Positions 1-10,361 of a stretch of 64,000 nt of DNA are shown in pieces. Where the stretch lies: contig NZ_CP039712.1 in assembly GCF_005145005.1 (NCBI RefSeq), positions 62,001-126,000 on the forward strand, in the 5' to 3' direction. Origin of the DNA: Vagococcus zengguangii (GTDB lineage Bacteria; Bacillota; Bacilli; Lactobacillales; Vagococcaceae). Position numbers and translations under genes: made by a program. The notes under the pieces were generated by a model, which was given only the letters and a program-made list of their open reading frames with translations, was not told where the DNA came from and made no database searches. Within the stretch, counting starts at the first letter, position 1. The number at the start of each line of letters is the position of its first letter.

Positions 1-228
1 CCATAATTGTTCGATTTCTTCCATGACAATATGAGCGGTTCTAATAGCACGTTGCAAGACAGATGTATACACTTCGTCAAACTGTAGATCATGAGCTTTT
101 AAAGCTTGCCCTGCTTGCCGAGCTTCTTCAATTCCTTGGTCACTCAAAGGGACGTCGGTCCAACCAGTGAATCTGTTTTCAAGATTCCAAATACTTTGAC
201 CATGTCGAATAAAAACGATTTTTTTCAT
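1..228 (-). CDS. gpmA: 2,3-bisphosphoglycerate-dependent phosphoglycerate mutase, N-terminal part
   Basis: Only the first 76 codons are in the window; the gene runs off the left edge. The translation starts [20 protein letters not shown] and continues with [11 protein letters not shown]. The RHG motif carries the catalytic His that is phosphorylated in the histidine phosphatase superfamily, and [10 protein letters not shown] is typical of the cofactor-dependent glycolytic mutase that interconverts 3- and 2-phosphoglycerate in the cytoplasm. The ATG at 226-228 is preceded by AGGAGG. It lies 37 bp downstream of rpiA on the same strand, so co-transcription is likely. Because it is partial, a broader-specificity paralogue of the family cannot be excluded. 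Confidence 0.85.
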   Translation of the reverse strand, partial: MKKIVFIRHGQSIWNLENRFTGWTDVPLSDQGIEEARQAGQALKAHDLQFDEVYTSVLQRAIRTAHIVMEEIEQLW

Positions 229-265
229 GAAGTATCGCCTCCTAATGTATTAAACAACTATAATG

Positions 266-943
266 CTAAGCGCGGGGAGTTAGTGTTTCTACGCCTGATG
301 GACGTCCAATAATCACTGTGTTGACCATATCTAAGAATAAGCCGTGCTCAACAACTCCGACTTGATTTGTTAAGTAAGCCGCTAATTCCGTTGGGTTTTC
401 GATTTTTCCTAGTTGTAAATCGATAATGTAGTTTTGGCTGTCAGTTTTTACTATCTCGCCAGTTTCGTTAGTTCTTAAAACAGGGTTCAAGCCTTTCGCG
501 CTAAATTGGCGCATTAATTGGTCAGAACCGTATGGAATGACTTCAACCGGTAAGGGAAAAGCCCCCAAGTGTTCCACCATTTTTGATTCATCAACAATCC
601 AGATTACTTTATCAGAATAAGTTGCGACAATTTTTTCGAACAATAGGGCAGCACCGCCACCTTTAATCCCTTGGAAGTCAGCGCTAATTTCGTCAGCGCC
701 GTCAATGGTTACGTCTACATGTTCGACTTCATCGATACTCTTTAAAGGGATGCCTAGTGCTAGCGCTTGGGCTTCGGTTGCTTTAGAAGTGGTAACGCCT
801 GTAATGTTTAAACCTTCTTCTTTTACACGACGACCGATTTCTTCTACCATATAGTAAGCAGTAGAACCTGTTCCTAAGCCAACGGTCATCCCATCTTTAA
901 CATAAGTTGCTGCTTCAATTCCAACTAATTGTTTTAAATTCAT
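266..943 (-). CDS. rpiA: Ribose-5-phosphate isomerase A
   Basis: 225 aa, normal length for RpiA. The enzyme interconverts ribose 5-phosphate and ribulose 5-phosphate in the non-oxidative pentose phosphate pathway. Visible motifs are the GLGTGST phosphate loop (residues 22-28), DGADE with its catalytic acidic residues, and [12 protein letters not shown] with the conserved Lys and Glu. The ATG at 943 has an AAAGGAGCG ribosome binding site. It is the first gene of a minus-strand unit with the mutase gene and is divergent from the str operon. Confidence 0.96.
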   Translation of the reverse strand: MNLKQLVGIEAATYVKDGMTVGLGTGSTAYYMVEEIGRRVKEEGLNITGVTTSKATEAQALALGIPLKSIDEVEHVDVTIDGADEISADFQGIKGGGAALLFEKIVATYSDKVIWIVDESKMVEHLGAFPLPVEVIPYGSDQLMRQFSAKGLNPVLRTNETGEIVKTDSQNYIIDLQLGKIENPTELAAYLTNQVGVVEHGLFLDMVNTVIIGRPSGVETLTPRA

Positions 944-1094
944 GAAAATAATTCGCTCCTTTAATTTAATACCTTTATCTTACCGCTTTAATGACTAAAA
1001 AAACAGTCTTGTCCTAGTTAAACGGTTAATTTCTCTGTAATTATTTTACTGTTAGTTTAATAAAAAAAGGATAAATAAATTTAAAGATAAATTG

Positions 1095-1123
1095 TTGACA
1101 GAAAAAAAACGCCGTGGTAAGAT
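1095..1123 (+). promoter_or_regulatory. Promoter of the str (rpsL) operon
   Basis: TTGACA (1095-1100), a 17-bp spacer and TAAGAT (1118-1123) form a near-consensus sigma-A promoter, with a perfect -35. The start of transcription would be near 1130, leaving a leader of about 170 nt before rpsL. The 944-1300 intergenic stretch holds this promoter, the leader hairpin and the rpsL ribosome binding site; no gene is seen in it. Confidence 0.85.
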
Positions 1124-1207
1124 ATTGAAGGTGCTTTATGTACAGGTTTATATTTAAATATGAACGTTCTGACTGTCTACAGAAAAGCATTTTAAAAGAT
1201 AAATATA

Positions 1208-1235
1208 TTTGCAAGTTAGCTTGCAAAACTTTTTT
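1208..1235 (+). terminator. Terminator-like hairpin in the str leader (candidate attenuator)
   Basis: Arms 1208-1215 and 1220-1227 (TTTGCAAG / CTTGCAAA, loop TTAG) are followed by a T run at 1230-1235. It sits between the promoter and rpsL, so it would end transcription inside the leader unless read through. A second short hairpin (ACCAC 1250-1254 / GTGGT 1263-1267) follows before the ribosome binding site at 1285-1293. Confidence 0.6.
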
Positions 1236-1300
1236 ATCTCAAAAAATGAACCACCAGGATGTGTGGTACTAGAAAGACAGCTAGGGAAGGAGGAAAAATA

Positions 1301-1720
1301 ATGCCAACAATTAATCAATTGGTACGTAAATCTCGTAAACCAAAAACAACTAAATCTGACTCACCTGCGTTAGGTAAAGGCTATAACAGTTTGAAAAAAG
1401 CTCATACTAACACAAACGCTCCTCAAAAACGTGGAGTTTGTACTCGTGTAGGTACTATGACGCCTAAAAAACCAAACTCAGCTTTACGTAAATTCGCCCG
1501 TGTACGTTTATCAAACAACATTGAGGTGACTGCTTACATTCCAGGTATCGGTCATAACTTACAAGAACATAGCGTGGTTTTAATCCGCGGTGGACGTGTA
1601 AAAGACTTACCAGGGGTACGTTATCACGTAGTTCGTGGTGCTTTAGATACAGCTGGTGTAGCTGATCGTAAACAAAGCCGTTCTAAATACGGTGCAAAAC
1701 GCCCTAAAGCAGCAAAATAA
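1301..1720 (+). CDS. rpsL: 30S ribosomal protein S12
   Basis: 139 aa. S12 lies at the decoding centre of the small subunit. The [11 protein letters not shown] and KDLPGVRYH loops, where streptomycin-resistance substitutions fall, carry the wild-type residues. An upstream in-frame GTG at 1259 is not the start: GGAAGGAGG (1285-1293) is correctly spaced for the ATG at 1301, and the protein from there begins MPTINQL like the family. First gene of the str operon. Confidence 0.98.
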   Translation: MPTINQLVRKSRKPKTTKSDSPALGKGYNSLKKAHTNTNAPQKRGVCTRVGTMTPKKPNSALRKFARVRLSNNIEVTAYIPGIGHNLQEHSVVLIRGGRVKDLPGVRYHVVRGALDTAGVADRKQSRSKYGAKRPKAAK

Positions 1721-1770
1721 TTTTAAATTAAAACACATAAAAAATTAGAATTCTGGAAGGAGGAATTTGA

Positions 1771-2241
1771 ATGCCTCGTAAAGGCCCTGTCTCAAAACGT
1801 GAAGTATTGCCAGATCCAATTTACAAATCACAAGACGTTACTCGTTTAATTAACCGTGTAATGGTAGATGGTAAACGTGGAACTGCTGCAAGCATCATTT
1901 ACAACGCATTTGATATTATTAAAGAATCAACAGGTAACGACCCATTAGAAGTTTTCGAACAAGCAATGGATAACGTTAAACCTGACTTAGAAGTTAAAGC
2001 TCGTCGTGTGGGTGGTTCTAACTACCAAGTACCAGTTGAGGTACGCCCAGCTCGTCAAACAGCTTTAGCATTACGTTGGATCGTAGACTTCTCTCGTAAA
2101 CGCGGAGAACACACTATGGATCAACGTCTAGCTAAAGAATTAATGGACGCTGCTAACAATACAGGTGCTTCAGTTAAAAAACGTGAAGACACTCATAAAA
2201 TGGCAGAAGCGAACAGAGCATTTGCTCATTTCCGTTGGTAA
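1771..2241 (+). CDS. rpsG: 30S ribosomal protein S7
   Basis: 156 aa, full length. S7 nucleates assembly of the 30S head and binds near the E site; in the family it can also repress the str operon. It opens [16 protein letters not shown], typical of Gram-positive S7, and has the conserved [13 protein letters not shown] loop. GGAAGGAGG stands upstream of the ATG. It follows rpsL by 50 bp. Confidence 0.98.
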   Translation: MPRKGPVSKREVLPDPIYKSQDVTRLINRVMVDGKRGTAASIIYNAFDIIKESTGNDPLEVFEQAMDNVKPDLEVKARRVGGSNYQVPVEVRPARQTALALRWIVDFSRKRGEHTMDQRLAKELMDAANNTGASVKKREDTHKMAEANRAFAHFRW

Positions 2242-2260
2242 GATTTTCAATACTTTTTAT

Positions 2261-2289
2261 TTGAAGTATTACGAACAATTTATTATAAT
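2261..2289 (+). promoter_or_regulatory. Candidate internal promoter for fusA
   Basis: TTGAAG (2261-2266), a 17-bp spacer and a perfect TATAAT (2284-2289) lie in the 88-bp gap between rpsG and fusA. The spacing and -10 are ideal and the -35 matches at four of six positions. It would add transcription of fusA-tuf independent of rpsL-rpsG. Confidence 0.55.
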
Positions 2290-2329
2290 CGGATAATTTA
2301 TTACTGACATATGGAGAGGAGAAATTACT

Positions 2330-4420
2330 GTGGCTAGAGAATTTTCACTTGAAAAAACTCGTAATATCGGTATCATGGCTCACGTTGATGCGGGTAAAAC
2401 TACTACAACAGAGCGTATTTTATACTATACTGGTAAAATCCATAAAATTGGTGAAACACATGAAGGTGCTTCACAAATGGACTGGATGGAACAAGAGCAA
2501 GAACGTGGTATTACTATCACTTCAGCTGCTACAACAGCACAATGGAAAGGTTACCGCGTAAACATCATCGATACTCCAGGGCACGTGGACTTCACAATCG
2601 AAGTACAACGTTCTCTACGCGTATTAGATGGAGCAGTAACAGTTCTTGACTCACAATCTGGTGTTGAACCACAAACTGAAACAGTTTGGCGCCAAGCAAC
2701 AGAATATAAAGTACCACGTATTGTATTCTGTAACAAAATGGATAAAATCGGTGCAGACTTCCTATACTCTGTAAAATCTTTACATGATCGTTTAGGAGCT
2801 AATGCTCACCCAATTCAATTACCAATCGGTTCAGAAGAAAACTTCACAGGAATTATCGACTTAGTTAAGATGAAAGCCGAAATCTATACAAACGATTTAG
2901 GAACTGACATCCAAGAAACTGATATTCCAGAAGAATACATGGAACAAGCTAAAGAATACCGTGAAAAATTAGTGGAAGCAGTAGCAGAAACTAACGAAGA
3001 CTTAATGATGAAATACCTTGACGGTGAAGAAATCACTGACGAGGAATTAGTTGAAGGCATTCGCCAAGCAACAATCAACGTTGAATTCTTCCCAGTATTA
3101 GCTGGTTCAGCTTTCAAAAATAAAGGGGTACAGTTGATGTTAGATGCTGTTTTAGCATACTTACCTTCTCCATTAGATATCGATGCTATTAAAGGTACTG
3201 ATTCTAAAACTGGTGAAGAAATCACTCGCCCTGCTGATGATTCAGCACCATTCGCATCATTAGCATTTAAAGTTATGACTGACCCATTCGTAGGTCGTTT
3301 AACATTCTTCCGTGTTTACTCAGGTGTACTTGAAAGTGGATCTTACGTATTGAACGCTTCTAAAGATAAAAAAGAGCGTATCGGACGTATCCTACAAATG
3401 CACGCGAACACTCGTGAAGAAATCGATACTGTTTACTCAGGTGATATTGCTGCGGCAGTTGGTCTTAAAGATACTACTACAGGGGACACGCTATGTGCGA
3501 TGGACTCACCAGTTATCTTAGAATCAATTGAATTCCCAGAACCAGTTATCCAAGTCGCTGTTGAACCAAAATCAAAAGCTGACCAAGATAAAATGGGTGT
3601 TGCTTTACAAAAACTTGCAGAAGAAGATCCATCATTCCGTGTTGAAACTAACGTTGAAACAGGGGAAACAGTTATCTCAGGAATGGGAGAACTTCACTTG
3701 GACGTTCTTGTTGACCGTATGCGTCGTGAGTTTAAAGTTGAAGCTAACGTAGGGGCTCCTCAAGTATCTTACCGTGAAACATTCCGTGCACCATTAACAC
3801 AAGCTGAAGGTAAATTTGTACGTCAGTCTGGTGGTAAAGGTCAATACGGACACGTTTGGGTTGAATTCACTCCAAACGAAGAAGGTAAAGGCTTCGAGTT
3901 CGAAAATGCAATCGTTGGTGGTGTGGTTCCTCGTGAATACATCCCAGCTGTTGAAAAAGGATTAGCTGACTCTATGGACAACGGGGTTCTTGCTGGATAT
4001 CCATTAGTTGATATTAAAGCAAAACTTTATGATGGTTCATACCATGATGTCGATTCTAACGAAACTGCTTTCCGTGTAGCTGCCTCTATGGCATTAAAAG
4101 CTGCAGCTAAGAAAGCTAACCCAGTAATCTTAGAGCCAATGATGAAAGTTACTATTACTGTACCAGAAGATTTCTTAGGAGATATTATGGGACACGTAAC
4201 AGCTCGTCGTGGACGCGTTGAAGGTATGGAAGCTCATGGTAACTCACAAATCGTGAACGCTATGGTTCCATTATCAGAAATGTTTGGTTACGCAACTACA
4301 TTACGTTCTGCAACTCAAGGACGTGGTACATTCATGATGGTATTCGACCACTATGAAGACGTTCCTAAATCTATTCAAGAAGAAATCATCAAGAAAAATG
4401 GTGGATCTTCAGCTGAATAA
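2330..4420 (+). CDS. fusA: Translation elongation factor G
   Basis: 696 aa. This GTPase drives translocation of tRNA and mRNA after peptide transfer and, with RRF, ribosome recycling. The G-domain motifs are complete: [12 protein letters not shown] (P-loop), DTPGHVDF and NKMDKIGA, followed by the EF-G-specific insertion, domain II, and domain IV with [10 protein letters not shown]. The start is GTG after GGAGAGGAG. It lies in the expected str position between rpsG and tuf. It is a canonical EF-G rather than a Tet-type protection protein. Confidence 0.98.
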   Translation: MAREFSLEKTRNIGIMAHVDAGKTTTTERILYYTGKIHKIGETHEGASQMDWMEQEQERGITITSAATTAQWKGYRVNIIDTPGHVDFTIEVQRSLRVLDGAVTVLDSQSGVEPQTETVWRQATEYKVPRIVFCNKMDKIGADFLYSVKSLHDRLGANAHPIQLPIGSEENFTGIIDLVKMKAEIYTNDLGTDIQETDIPEEYMEQAKEYREKLVEAVAETNEDLMMKYLDGEEITDEELVEGIRQATINVEFFPVLAGSAFKNKGVQLMLDAVLAYLPSPLDIDAIKGTDSKTGEEITRPADDSAPFASLAFKVMTDPFVGRLTFFRVYSGVLESGSYVLNASKDKKERIGRILQMHANTREEIDTVYSGDIAAAVGLKDTTTGDTLCAMDSPVILESIEFPEPVIQVAVEPKSKADQDKMGVALQKLAEEDPSFRVETNVETGETVISGMGELHLDVLVDRMRREFKVEANVGAPQVSYRETFRAPLTQAEGKFVRQSGGKGQYGHVWVEFTPNEEGKGFEFENAIVGGVVPREYIPAVEKGLADSMDNGVLAGYPLVDIKAKLYDGSYHDVDSNETAFRVAASMALKAAAKKANPVILEPMMKVTITVPEDFLGDIMGHVTARRGRVEGMEAHGNSQIVNAMVPLSEMFGYATTLRSATQGRGTFMMVFDHYEDVPKSIQEEIIKKNGGSSAE

Positions 4421-4458
4421 TAGCTAGGGCTATTCATTTTAGGGAAAATCATGTAAAA

Positions 4459-4500
4459 TATAATTTGAGATTAAACTCCCGTCTGTGTGGCGGGAGGTTT
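4459..4500 (+). promoter_or_regulatory. tuf upstream region: possible promoter and leader hairpin
   Basis: A perfect TATAAT (4459-4464) lies in the fusA-tuf gap, but no convincing -35 stands 16-18 bp upstream. Just after it, CTCCCG pairs with CGGGAG (about 4476-4481 / 4491-4496), extended by AAA/TTT pairs, around a nine-base loop. No T tract follows the hairpin, so it is not an obvious terminator. It may stabilise the 5' end of a separate tuf transcript. Confidence 0.35.
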
Positions 4501-4543
4501 ATCGAATAAAAAAACATATATATATTAGGAGGAACATATTAAA

Positions 4544-5731
4544 ATGGCTAAAGAAAAATTTGACCGTTCTAAACCCCATGTAAATATTGGTACAATCGGA
4601 CACGTTGACCATGGTAAAACTACATTATCAGCTGCTATCGCAACTGTATTAGCAAAAGCTTTAGGTGGAGAAGCTAAAGGTTACGATGAAATCGATAACG
4701 CTCCAGAAGAAAAAGAACGTGGAATTACAATTTCTACTTCTCACATCGAGTACGAAACTGAAAACCGTCACTACGCTCACGTAGACTGCCCAGGACATGC
4801 TGACTATGTTAAAAACATGATCACAGGTGCTGCTCAAATGGACGGAGCTATCTTAGTAGTATCTGCTGCTGACGGCCCAATGCCACAAACACGCGAGCAT
4901 ATCTTATTATCTCGTAACGTTGGTGTACCATACATCGTTGTTTTCTTAAACAAAATGGATATGGTTGATGACGAAGAATTATTAGAATTAGTAGAAATGG
5001 AAGTTCGTGACTTATTATCAGAATACGAATTCCCTGGTGACGATACTCCAATCGTAGCTGGTTCTGCTTTACGCGCTTTAGAAGGCGACGAAGAATACGA
5101 AGCTAAAATCTTAGAATTAATGGCTGAAGTTGATGCTTACATCCCAACTCCAGAACGTGACCATGACAAACCATTCATGATGCCAGTTGAGGACGTGTTC
5201 TCAATCACTGGTCGTGGTACTGTTGCGACAGGACGTGTTGAACGTGGACAAATCAAAGTTGGTGACGAAGTTGAAGTTATCGGTATTGCTGAAGAAACTT
5301 CTAAAACAACAGTTACTGGTGTTGAAATGTTCCGTAAATTATTAGATTACGCTGAAGCTGGAGACAACATCGGTGCATTATTACGTGGTGTTTCACGTGA
5401 TGATATCCAACGTGGTCAAGTATTAGCTCAACCAGGAACTATTACTCCACATACAAAATTTAACGCTGAAGTATACGTATTGAGCAAAGAAGAAGGTGGA
5501 CGTCATACTCCATTCTTCGGTAACTACCGTCCTCAATTCTACTTCCGTACAACTGACGTTACAGGTGTTATCGAGTTACCAGAAGGAACTGAAATGGTTA
5601 TGCCTGGCGACAACGTAACAATCGACGTTGAATTAATCCACCCAATCGCTATCGAAGAAGGAACTCGTTTCTCAATTCGTGAAGGTGGACGTACTGTAGG
5701 TTCAGGTGTTGTTTCAACAATCAAAGCTTAG
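4544..5731 (+). CDS. tuf: Translation elongation factor Tu
   Basis: 395 aa. EF-Tu brings aminoacyl-tRNA to the ribosomal A site using GTP. The G motifs are [18 protein letters not shown] and NKMDMVDD, and domain III ends [25 protein letters not shown] precedes the ATG. It is the last gene of the str operon, followed by a strong terminator. Codon use is strongly biased to a few A/T-ending codons, as in highly expressed genes. Confidence 0.99.
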   Translation: MAKEKFDRSKPHVNIGTIGHVDHGKTTLSAAIATVLAKALGGEAKGYDEIDNAPEEKERGITISTSHIEYETENRHYAHVDCPGHADYVKNMITGAAQMDGAILVVSAADGPMPQTREHILLSRNVGVPYIVVFLNKMDMVDDEELLELVEMEVRDLLSEYEFPGDDTPIVAGSALRALEGDEEYEAKILELMAEVDAYIPTPERDHDKPFMMPVEDVFSITGRGTVATGRVERGQIKVGDEVEVIGIAEETSKTTVTGVEMFRKLLDYAEAGDNIGALLRGVSRDDIQRGQVLAQPGTITPHTKFNAEVYVLSKEEGGRHTPFFGNYRPQFYFRTTDVTGVIELPEGTEMVMPGDNVTIDVELIHPIAIEEGTRFSIREGGRTVGSGVVSTIKA

Positions 5732-5755
5732 TCTTTGCTAACTTACAACGTTATT

Positions 5756-5788
5756 AAGCTAGTAGCTTCGGCTACTAGCTTTTTTTTT
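5756..5788 (+). terminator. Terminator of the str operon
   Basis: An 11-bp perfect stem (5756-5766 / 5771-5781) closed by a TTCG tetraloop is followed by eight or more T residues. Confidence 0.93.
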
Positions 5789-5872
5789 GTTCCAAAAATA
5801 AAATTTTAGTTGTTTCACCTGTATAAATAAGGTATCCTATAAAATGAATGAAGAAAAATTGGAGGTTTCGAA

Positions 5873-6655
5873 ATGAATAAAAAGAGCTTTCTGATTCTGT
5901 TATTATCGGCTATTTTTGCTTTGGGCTCAATTGTAATTGGTGTAAAATATTCTAAAGATCAAACAGAAAAACTAACAGCTAATCTCGTGGGTGAAACAAT
6001 CTCTACCGAAAAAAATAAAACAAACGAGAAACAAACAAAAACAACGAATGAAAATACAGATAATAAATTAAGTGCGGAAGATTTATATTTGAATGATAAG
6101 CACGTGTATCTTGCTAAAAAGATAAGTGACAAAAAAATTAGCGAAGTAAAAAAAGTTGTTAAAGATTCAGAGGAACAATTGATGTTAGTTGAAAATGCTA
6201 AAACTAAGTGGGCAGCATTAAAAGAAGTTAACAATTTGTTTAACGATAATGTCCTAAAAGGCGATAAAGTAACTGAAGCTAGCTTTAAAGATGAAACAAA
6301 TGAAACGGATATCGAACGTGTACGTAATATAATAGAAGAAACTTTATCTGACGATGCGTTTAAAACCACATTATTAGCTATTCTATCAGGCGAAGAAGTA
6401 TCTGTAGCAGTCGAAACAAATGAACAAACGGATAGTGAATCAGTTGCAATCGAACCAGGAACAGATGAAGCCTACGCGGAATCATTAGTTGCTGTTTTAG
6501 TAGGAGAAGAAGGTGTTCGACCATCAATGGAATTTACATACGAAGACTATACAAATGCGAGTGCAGTAGTGGATGGTTTAGCTGAAGGTGAAGCTAAAGA
6601 TTACTTACGTGCTCAATTAGCAAGAGTCCTTGAAGCCTATCCATGGTTGCAATAA
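5873..6655 (+). CDS. Membrane-anchored or secreted protein of unknown function
   Basis: 260 aa. Residues about 4-24 form one hydrophobic segment after MNKK, a signal peptide or N-terminal anchor; no lipobox Cys is seen, so a lipoprotein is unlikely. The rest is hydrophilic: a Lys/Thr/Glu-rich linker (about 30-65), then helical, charged sequence. A C-terminal block of about 60 residues contains AESLVAVLVGEEG and ends AYPWLQ. A weak possible promoter (TTGTTT 5810-5815, TATCCT 5833-5838) and a GGAGG site precede it. It is a single-gene unit between two ribosomal operons with a terminator on each side. I do not recognise the family. Confidence 0.75.
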   Translation: MNKKSFLILLLSAIFALGSIVIGVKYSKDQTEKLTANLVGETISTEKNKTNEKQTKTTNENTDNKLSAEDLYLNDKHVYLAKKISDKKISEVKKVVKDSEEQLMLVENAKTKWAALKEVNNLFNDNVLKGDKVTEASFKDETNETDIERVRNIIEETLSDDAFKTTLLAILSGEEVSVAVETNEQTDSESVAIEPGTDEAYAESLVAVLVGEEGVRPSMEFTYEDYTNASAVVDGLAEGEAKDYLRAQLARVLEAYPWLQ

Positions 6656-6672
6656 AAATTAAAAAAATAATC

Positions 6673-6704
6673 AAAAAAAGCTTGCATGCAGGCTTTTTTT
6701 TTTG
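6673..6704 (+). terminator. Terminator after the 5873-6655 gene
   Basis: Arms 6673-6681 (A7GC) and 6692-6700 (GCT7) surround a ten-base loop and run into a T tract. The loop and T tract overlap the predicted S10 promoter. Confidence 0.7.
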
Positions 6705-6710
6705 TATACT
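6682..6710 (+). promoter_or_regulatory. Predicted promoter of the S10 operon
   Basis: TTGCAT (6682-6687), a 17-bp spacer and TATACT (6705-6710) overlap the preceding terminator: the -35 lies in its loop and the spacer holds its T tract. Transcription would begin near 6717 and produce a leader of about 160 nt. Confidence 0.6.
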
Positions 6711-6716
6711 ATTAGA

Positions 6717-6880
6717 AGTGTTGTGCATAGACAATCACGACACAGGGGGCTATTCGAAGAAAGCCTTCAGGCTGGGAAGCGAAAGGTTGCGACACGCCCG
6801 GAAGAGTTGCCATGGAAGGTCGTATCGGATATTTTCGTGGAGCTATGTCTAATTTTAAAGTAGGCGAAGGAGGGAAAAAT
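6717..6880 (+). promoter_or_regulatory. Structured leader of the S10 operon
   Basis: The untranslated leader before rpsJ is markedly richer in G and C than the surrounding spacers and contains local complementarity, for example AAAGCCTT with AGGCTGG near 6760-6775. In many bacteria S10-operon leaders bind ribosomal protein L4 for autoregulation. I did not fold it or compare it with a family model, so regulation is inference. Reading frames that run through it are not credible genes. Confidence 0.45.
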
Positions 6881-7189
6881 ATGGCAAAGCAAAAAATTCG
6901 TATTCGTTTAAAAGCGTATGAACACCGTATCTTAGATCAAGCGGCGGAGAAAATCGTTGAAACAGCAAAAAGAACTGGGGCAGACATTTCTGGACCAATT
7001 CCATTGCCAACAGAGCGTTCTCTATACACAGTAATCCGTGCGACACATAAGTACAAAGATTCTCGTGAACAATTTGAAATGCGAACTCACAAACGTTTAA
7101 TTGACATTGTGAATCCAACACCAAAAACAGTTGATGCTTTAATGAAGCTAGACTTACCAAGCGGTGTAAATATTGAGATCAAACTATAA
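6881..7189 (+). CDS. rpsJ: 30S ribosomal protein S10
   Basis: 102 aa. S10 belongs to the 30S head and is also the NusE partner of NusB in antitermination. The protein begins [20 protein letters not shown]. The ATG at 6881 follows GAAGGAGGG; a longer in-frame extension to 6812 lies in the leader and has no family support. First gene of the S10 operon. Confidence 0.98.
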   Translation: MAKQKIRIRLKAYEHRILDQAAEKIVETAKRTGADISGPIPLPTERSLYTVIRATHKYKDSREQFEMRTHKRLIDIVNPTPKTVDALMKLDLPSGVNIEIKL

Positions 7190-7214
7190 AAAATAAGATG
7201 ATGGAGGTGTAATC

Positions 7215-7847
7215 ATGACCAAAGGAATCTTAGGAACAAAAGTAGGTATGACACAAATCTTTACTGAGAACGGTGAGCTAATCCCTGTAACAGTTATCGA
7301 AGCGGCTGCTAACGTTGTTTTACAAGTTAAAACAAACGAAACAGACGGTTACGAAGCTATTCAGGTTGGTTTCCAAGACAAACGTGAAGTTTTATCAAAC
7401 AAACCTGCTATGGGTCATGTTGCAAAAGCAAGTGCAACTCCTAAGCGCTTCATTAAAGAATTTACTGATGTTGAGCTAGGAGAATACGAAGTAGGACAAG
7501 AAATTAAAGTGGATGTTTTCCAAGCTGGAGATATCGTAGACGTTACTGGTACCACTAAGGGTAAAGGTTTCCAAGGGGTTATCAAACGCCATGGACAAGC
7601 TCGTGGACCAATGAGTCATGGTTCTAGATATCACCGTCGTCCTGGTTCAATGGGTCCTGTAGATCCGAACCGCGTATTTAAAAATAAAAAATTAGCTGGT
7701 CAAATGGGTGGCGACCGCGTGACAATTCAAAACCTTGAAATTGTACGTGTTGACGTTGAGAAAAACGTTATCTTAATCAAAGGTAATGTACCAGGTTCTA
7801 AGAAATCATTAGTTCAAATCCAGCAAGCAGTTAAGTCTGCTAAATAA
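7215..7847 (+). CDS. rplC: 50S ribosomal protein L3
   Basis: 210 aa. L3 is an early assembly protein with an extension reaching towards the peptidyl transferase centre. It begins [16 protein letters not shown], the normal N-terminus, and has the central [15 protein letters not shown] loop. GGAGGTG precedes the ATG; it lies 25 bp after rpsJ. Confidence 0.98.
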   Translation: MTKGILGTKVGMTQIFTENGELIPVTVIEAAANVVLQVKTNETDGYEAIQVGFQDKREVLSNKPAMGHVAKASATPKRFIKEFTDVELGEYEVGQEIKVDVFQAGDIVDVTGTTKGKGFQGVIKRHGQARGPMSHGSRYHRRPGSMGPVDPNRVFKNKKLAGQMGGDRVTIQNLEIVRVDVEKNVILIKGNVPGSKKSLVQIQQAVKSAK

Positions 7848-7873
7848 TTGTTGAAGGAAGGAGGAACTAAGGA

Positions 7874-8497
7874 ATGACTACTGTAGCATTATTCAAACAA
7901 GATGGTACTAAAAATGGTGAAATCGAATTAAACGACGCTATTTTCGGTATCGAACCAAATGAAAGTGTCGTATTCGATGCAATCATCATGCAACGTGCTT
8001 CTTTAAGACAAGGAACACACGCAGTTAAAAATCGTAGCGCAGTCCGCGGTGGTGGCCGTAAGCCATGGCGCCAAAAAGGAACTGGTCGTGCACGTCAAGG
8101 ATCAATCCGCTCACCACAATGGCGTGGAGGTGGCGTTGTATTCGGACCAACACCACGTTCATACAGCTACAAACTTCCTAAAAAAGTTCGTCGCTTAGCA
8201 ATTCGCTCAGTATTATCTGAAAAAGTTGCTGAAAATAATTTGGTGGTAGTAGATGGATTAACATTTGACGCACCAAAAACTAAAAACTTCAAAGAAGTTT
8301 TAGCTAATTTAGAGGTATCTACAAAAGTATTAGTAGTTTTAGAAAGCGGAAATGATTTCGCAGCTTTATCAGCTCGTAACTTACCAAATGTTTCTGTAGT
8401 TTCTGCTGATAACGTATCTGTTTTAGATGTAGTATCTAACAACAAAATGTTAATTACTCAAGCCGCTCTTACTCAATTAGAGGAGGTACTTGTATAA
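7874..8497 (+). CDS. rplD: 50S ribosomal protein L4
   Basis: 207 aa. L4 lines the exit tunnel and in many bacteria represses its own S10 operon. The tunnel loop [20 protein letters not shown], a site of macrolide-resistance changes, shows no insertion or deletion. GGAAGGAGG precedes the ATG. The stop overlaps the rplW start by one base (TAATG). Confidence 0.98.
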   Translation: MTTVALFKQDGTKNGEIELNDAIFGIEPNESVVFDAIIMQRASLRQGTHAVKNRSAVRGGGRKPWRQKGTGRARQGSIRSPQWRGGGVVFGPTPRSYSYKLPKKVRRLAIRSVLSEKVAENNLVVVDGLTFDAPKTKNFKEVLANLEVSTKVLVVLESGNDFAALSARNLPNVSVVSADNVSVLDVVSNNKMLITQAALTQLEEVLV

Positions 8498-8784
8498 TGG
8501 AATTACATGACTTAATTAAAAAACCAGTTATTACTGAAGCTTCAATGCTTGCTATGGACGAGAAAAAATACACATTTGATGTAGATACTCGTGCTAACAA
8601 AACATTAGTTAAACAAGCTGTTGAATCAGTATTTGGTGTAAAAGTTGAAAAAGTTAACATCATGAATGTTAAACCTAAATTCAAACGTATGGGTCGCTAC
8701 GCTGGTTATACTAGCAAACGCCGTAAAGCAATCGTGACTCTAACTAAAGATTCAAAAGATATCGAATTATTTAGTGCTGAATAA
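8497..8784 (+). CDS. rplW: 50S ribosomal protein L23
   Basis: 95 aa. L23 forms the docking site at the tunnel exit for trigger factor, SRP and the translocon. It begins [16 protein letters not shown] and contains [21 protein letters not shown]. The ATG overlaps the rplD stop by one base, implying translational coupling; GAGGAGG lies inside the end of rplD. Confidence 0.98.
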   Translation: MELHDLIKKPVITEASMLAMDEKKYTFDVDTRANKTLVKQAVESVFGVKVEKVNIMNVKPKFKRMGRYAGYTSKRRKAIVTLTKDSKDIELFSAE

Positions 8785-8828
8785 GCAACTAAAATAGCTA
8801 CTCATTTTTAAGTAGGAGGGAATTTAAC

Positions 8829-9659
8829 GTGGGCATTAAACACTACAAACCAACCACGAATGGTCGTCGTAACATGACATCCCTAGATTTTTCTGATATT
8901 ACAACTAATAAACCAGAAAAAACATTGTTACAATCATCTAAAAACAACGCTGGTCGTAACAACATGGGACGTATCACTGTACGCCACCAAGGTGGAGGAC
9001 ACAAACGTCAATACCGTTTGATTGACTTCAAACGTAATAAAGATAACGTCGTAGCAACAGTTAAAACTATTGAATACGATCCAAATAGAACAGCTAACAT
9101 TGCGTTAGTTCACTATGAAGATGGTGTGAAAGCATACATCTTAGCTCCAAAAGGACTACAAGTAGGAGACAAATTAGTTTCTGGACCAGAAGCGGATATT
9201 AAAGTTGGTAACGCGTTACCATTAGCTAACATCCCTGTAGGTACTGTAATCCATAACATTGAAACTAAACCTGGTAAAGGTGGACAATTAATCCGTTCTG
9301 CTGGTACTAAAGCGCAAGTTTTAGGTAAAGAAGGCAAATACGTATTAATCCGCTTAAACTCTGGTGAAGTTCGTATGATCCTAGGAACTTGTCGTGCGAC
9401 AATCGGTTCTGTAGGTAACGAGCAACATGAATTAGTAAACATCGGTAAAGCTGGACGTAGCCGTTGGATGCGTAAACGCCCAACAGTACGTGGTAGCGTA
9501 ATGAACCCTAACGATCACCCACACGGTGGTGGTGAAGGTAAAGCACCAATTGGACGTCCATCACCAATGACGCCATGGGGCAAACCTACATTGGGTTACA
9601 AAACTCGTAAGAAAAATAAGAATGATAAGTTAATCGTTCGTCGTCGTAAAACAAAATAA
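8829..9659 (+). CDS. rplB: 50S ribosomal protein L2
   Basis: 276 aa. L2 is needed for subunit association and an active peptidyl transferase centre. The start is GTG, giving [15 protein letters not shown]. The C-terminal [17 protein letters not shown] carries the conserved His near the catalytic centre. AGGAGGG lies upstream. Confidence 0.98.
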   Translation: MGIKHYKPTTNGRRNMTSLDFSDITTNKPEKTLLQSSKNNAGRNNMGRITVRHQGGGHKRQYRLIDFKRNKDNVVATVKTIEYDPNRTANIALVHYEDGVKAYILAPKGLQVGDKLVSGPEADIKVGNALPLANIPVGTVIHNIETKPGKGGQLIRSAGTKAQVLGKEGKYVLIRLNSGEVRMILGTCRATIGSVGNEQHELVNIGKAGRSRWMRKRPTVRGSVMNPNDHPHGGGEGKAPIGRPSPMTPWGKPTLGYKTRKKNKNDKLIVRRRKTK

Positions 9660-9700
9660 TTAGGTTATAACTAACCGTAAATTTTGAGAGGAGGTTCACC

Positions 9701-9979
9701 ATGGGACGTAGTTTGAAGAAAGGACCTTTTTGCGATGATCATTTAATGAAAAAAGTATTAGAGCAAAAAGATTCAGAGAAAAAACAAGTAATCAAAACTT
9801 GGTCACGTCGTTCTACAATCTTCCCTAACTTTGTAGGGTTAACTATCGCAGTTTATGATGGTAGAAAACATGTGCCAGTTTACATTCAAGAAGACATGGT
9901 TGGGCACAAATTAGGTGAATTTGCACCAACAAGAACATACAAAGGTCACGCCGCTGACGATAAAAAAACAGGCCGCTAA
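9701..9979 (+). CDS. rpsS: 30S ribosomal protein S19
   Basis: 92 aa. S19 contacts S13 and 23S rRNA in the 30S head. It begins [18 protein letters not shown], the standard N-terminus, and contains [23 protein letters not shown] precedes the ATG. Confidence 0.98.
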   Translation: MGRSLKKGPFCDDHLMKKVLEQKDSEKKQVIKTWSRRSTIFPNFVGLTIAVYDGRKHVPVYIQEDMVGHKLGEFAPTRTYKGHAADDKKTGR

Positions 9980-10001
9980 TTATTGAGGGGAGGAATTGCA
10001 A

Positions 10002-10349
10002 ATGACAGAACAAATTACTTCAGCAAGAGCAACTGCTAAAACAGTACGCACTTCACCTCGTAAATCACGTTTAGTGATCGACTTAATTAGAGGTAAAAGC
10101 GTTGCGGAAGCTATTTCAATCTTGAAATACACTCCAAACAAAGCAGCTGGTCTAATTGAAAAAGTATTAATGTCTGCTGTAGCTAATGCAGAAAACAACT
10201 TTGATTTAGATGTTGAAAAATTGGTAGTATCTGAAGCATTTGTTAACGAAGGACCAACGATGAAACGTTTCCGTCCACGTGCGAAAGGTTCAGCTTCACC
10301 AATCAACAAAAGAACAAGTCATATTACAGTAGTAGTGACTGAGAAATAG
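10002..10349 (+). CDS. rplV: 50S ribosomal protein L22
   Basis: 115 aa. L22 has a beta-hairpin in the exit tunnel. The sequence [20 protein letters not shown] matches the family start, and the C-terminal loop contains [17 protein letters not shown] 10002 is chosen over an upstream TTG at 9996 because GAGGGGAGG (9985-9993) fits it and the family begins there. Confidence 0.97.
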   Translation: MTEQITSARATAKTVRTSPRKSRLVIDLIRGKSVAEAISILKYTPNKAAGLIEKVLMSAVANAENNFDLDVEKLVVSEAFVNEGPTMKRFRPRAKGSASPINKRTSHITVVVTEK

Positions 10350-10361
10350 GAGGGACATTCA

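Noticed and set aside
1041-1226. Minus-strand frame in the rpsL leader
   Set aside because: Low-complexity translation of an AT-rich leader, and it overlaps the promoter and leader hairpin.
6643-6852. Plus-strand frame through the S10 leader
   Set aside because: Runs through a terminator and promoter, with no ribosome binding site or family match.
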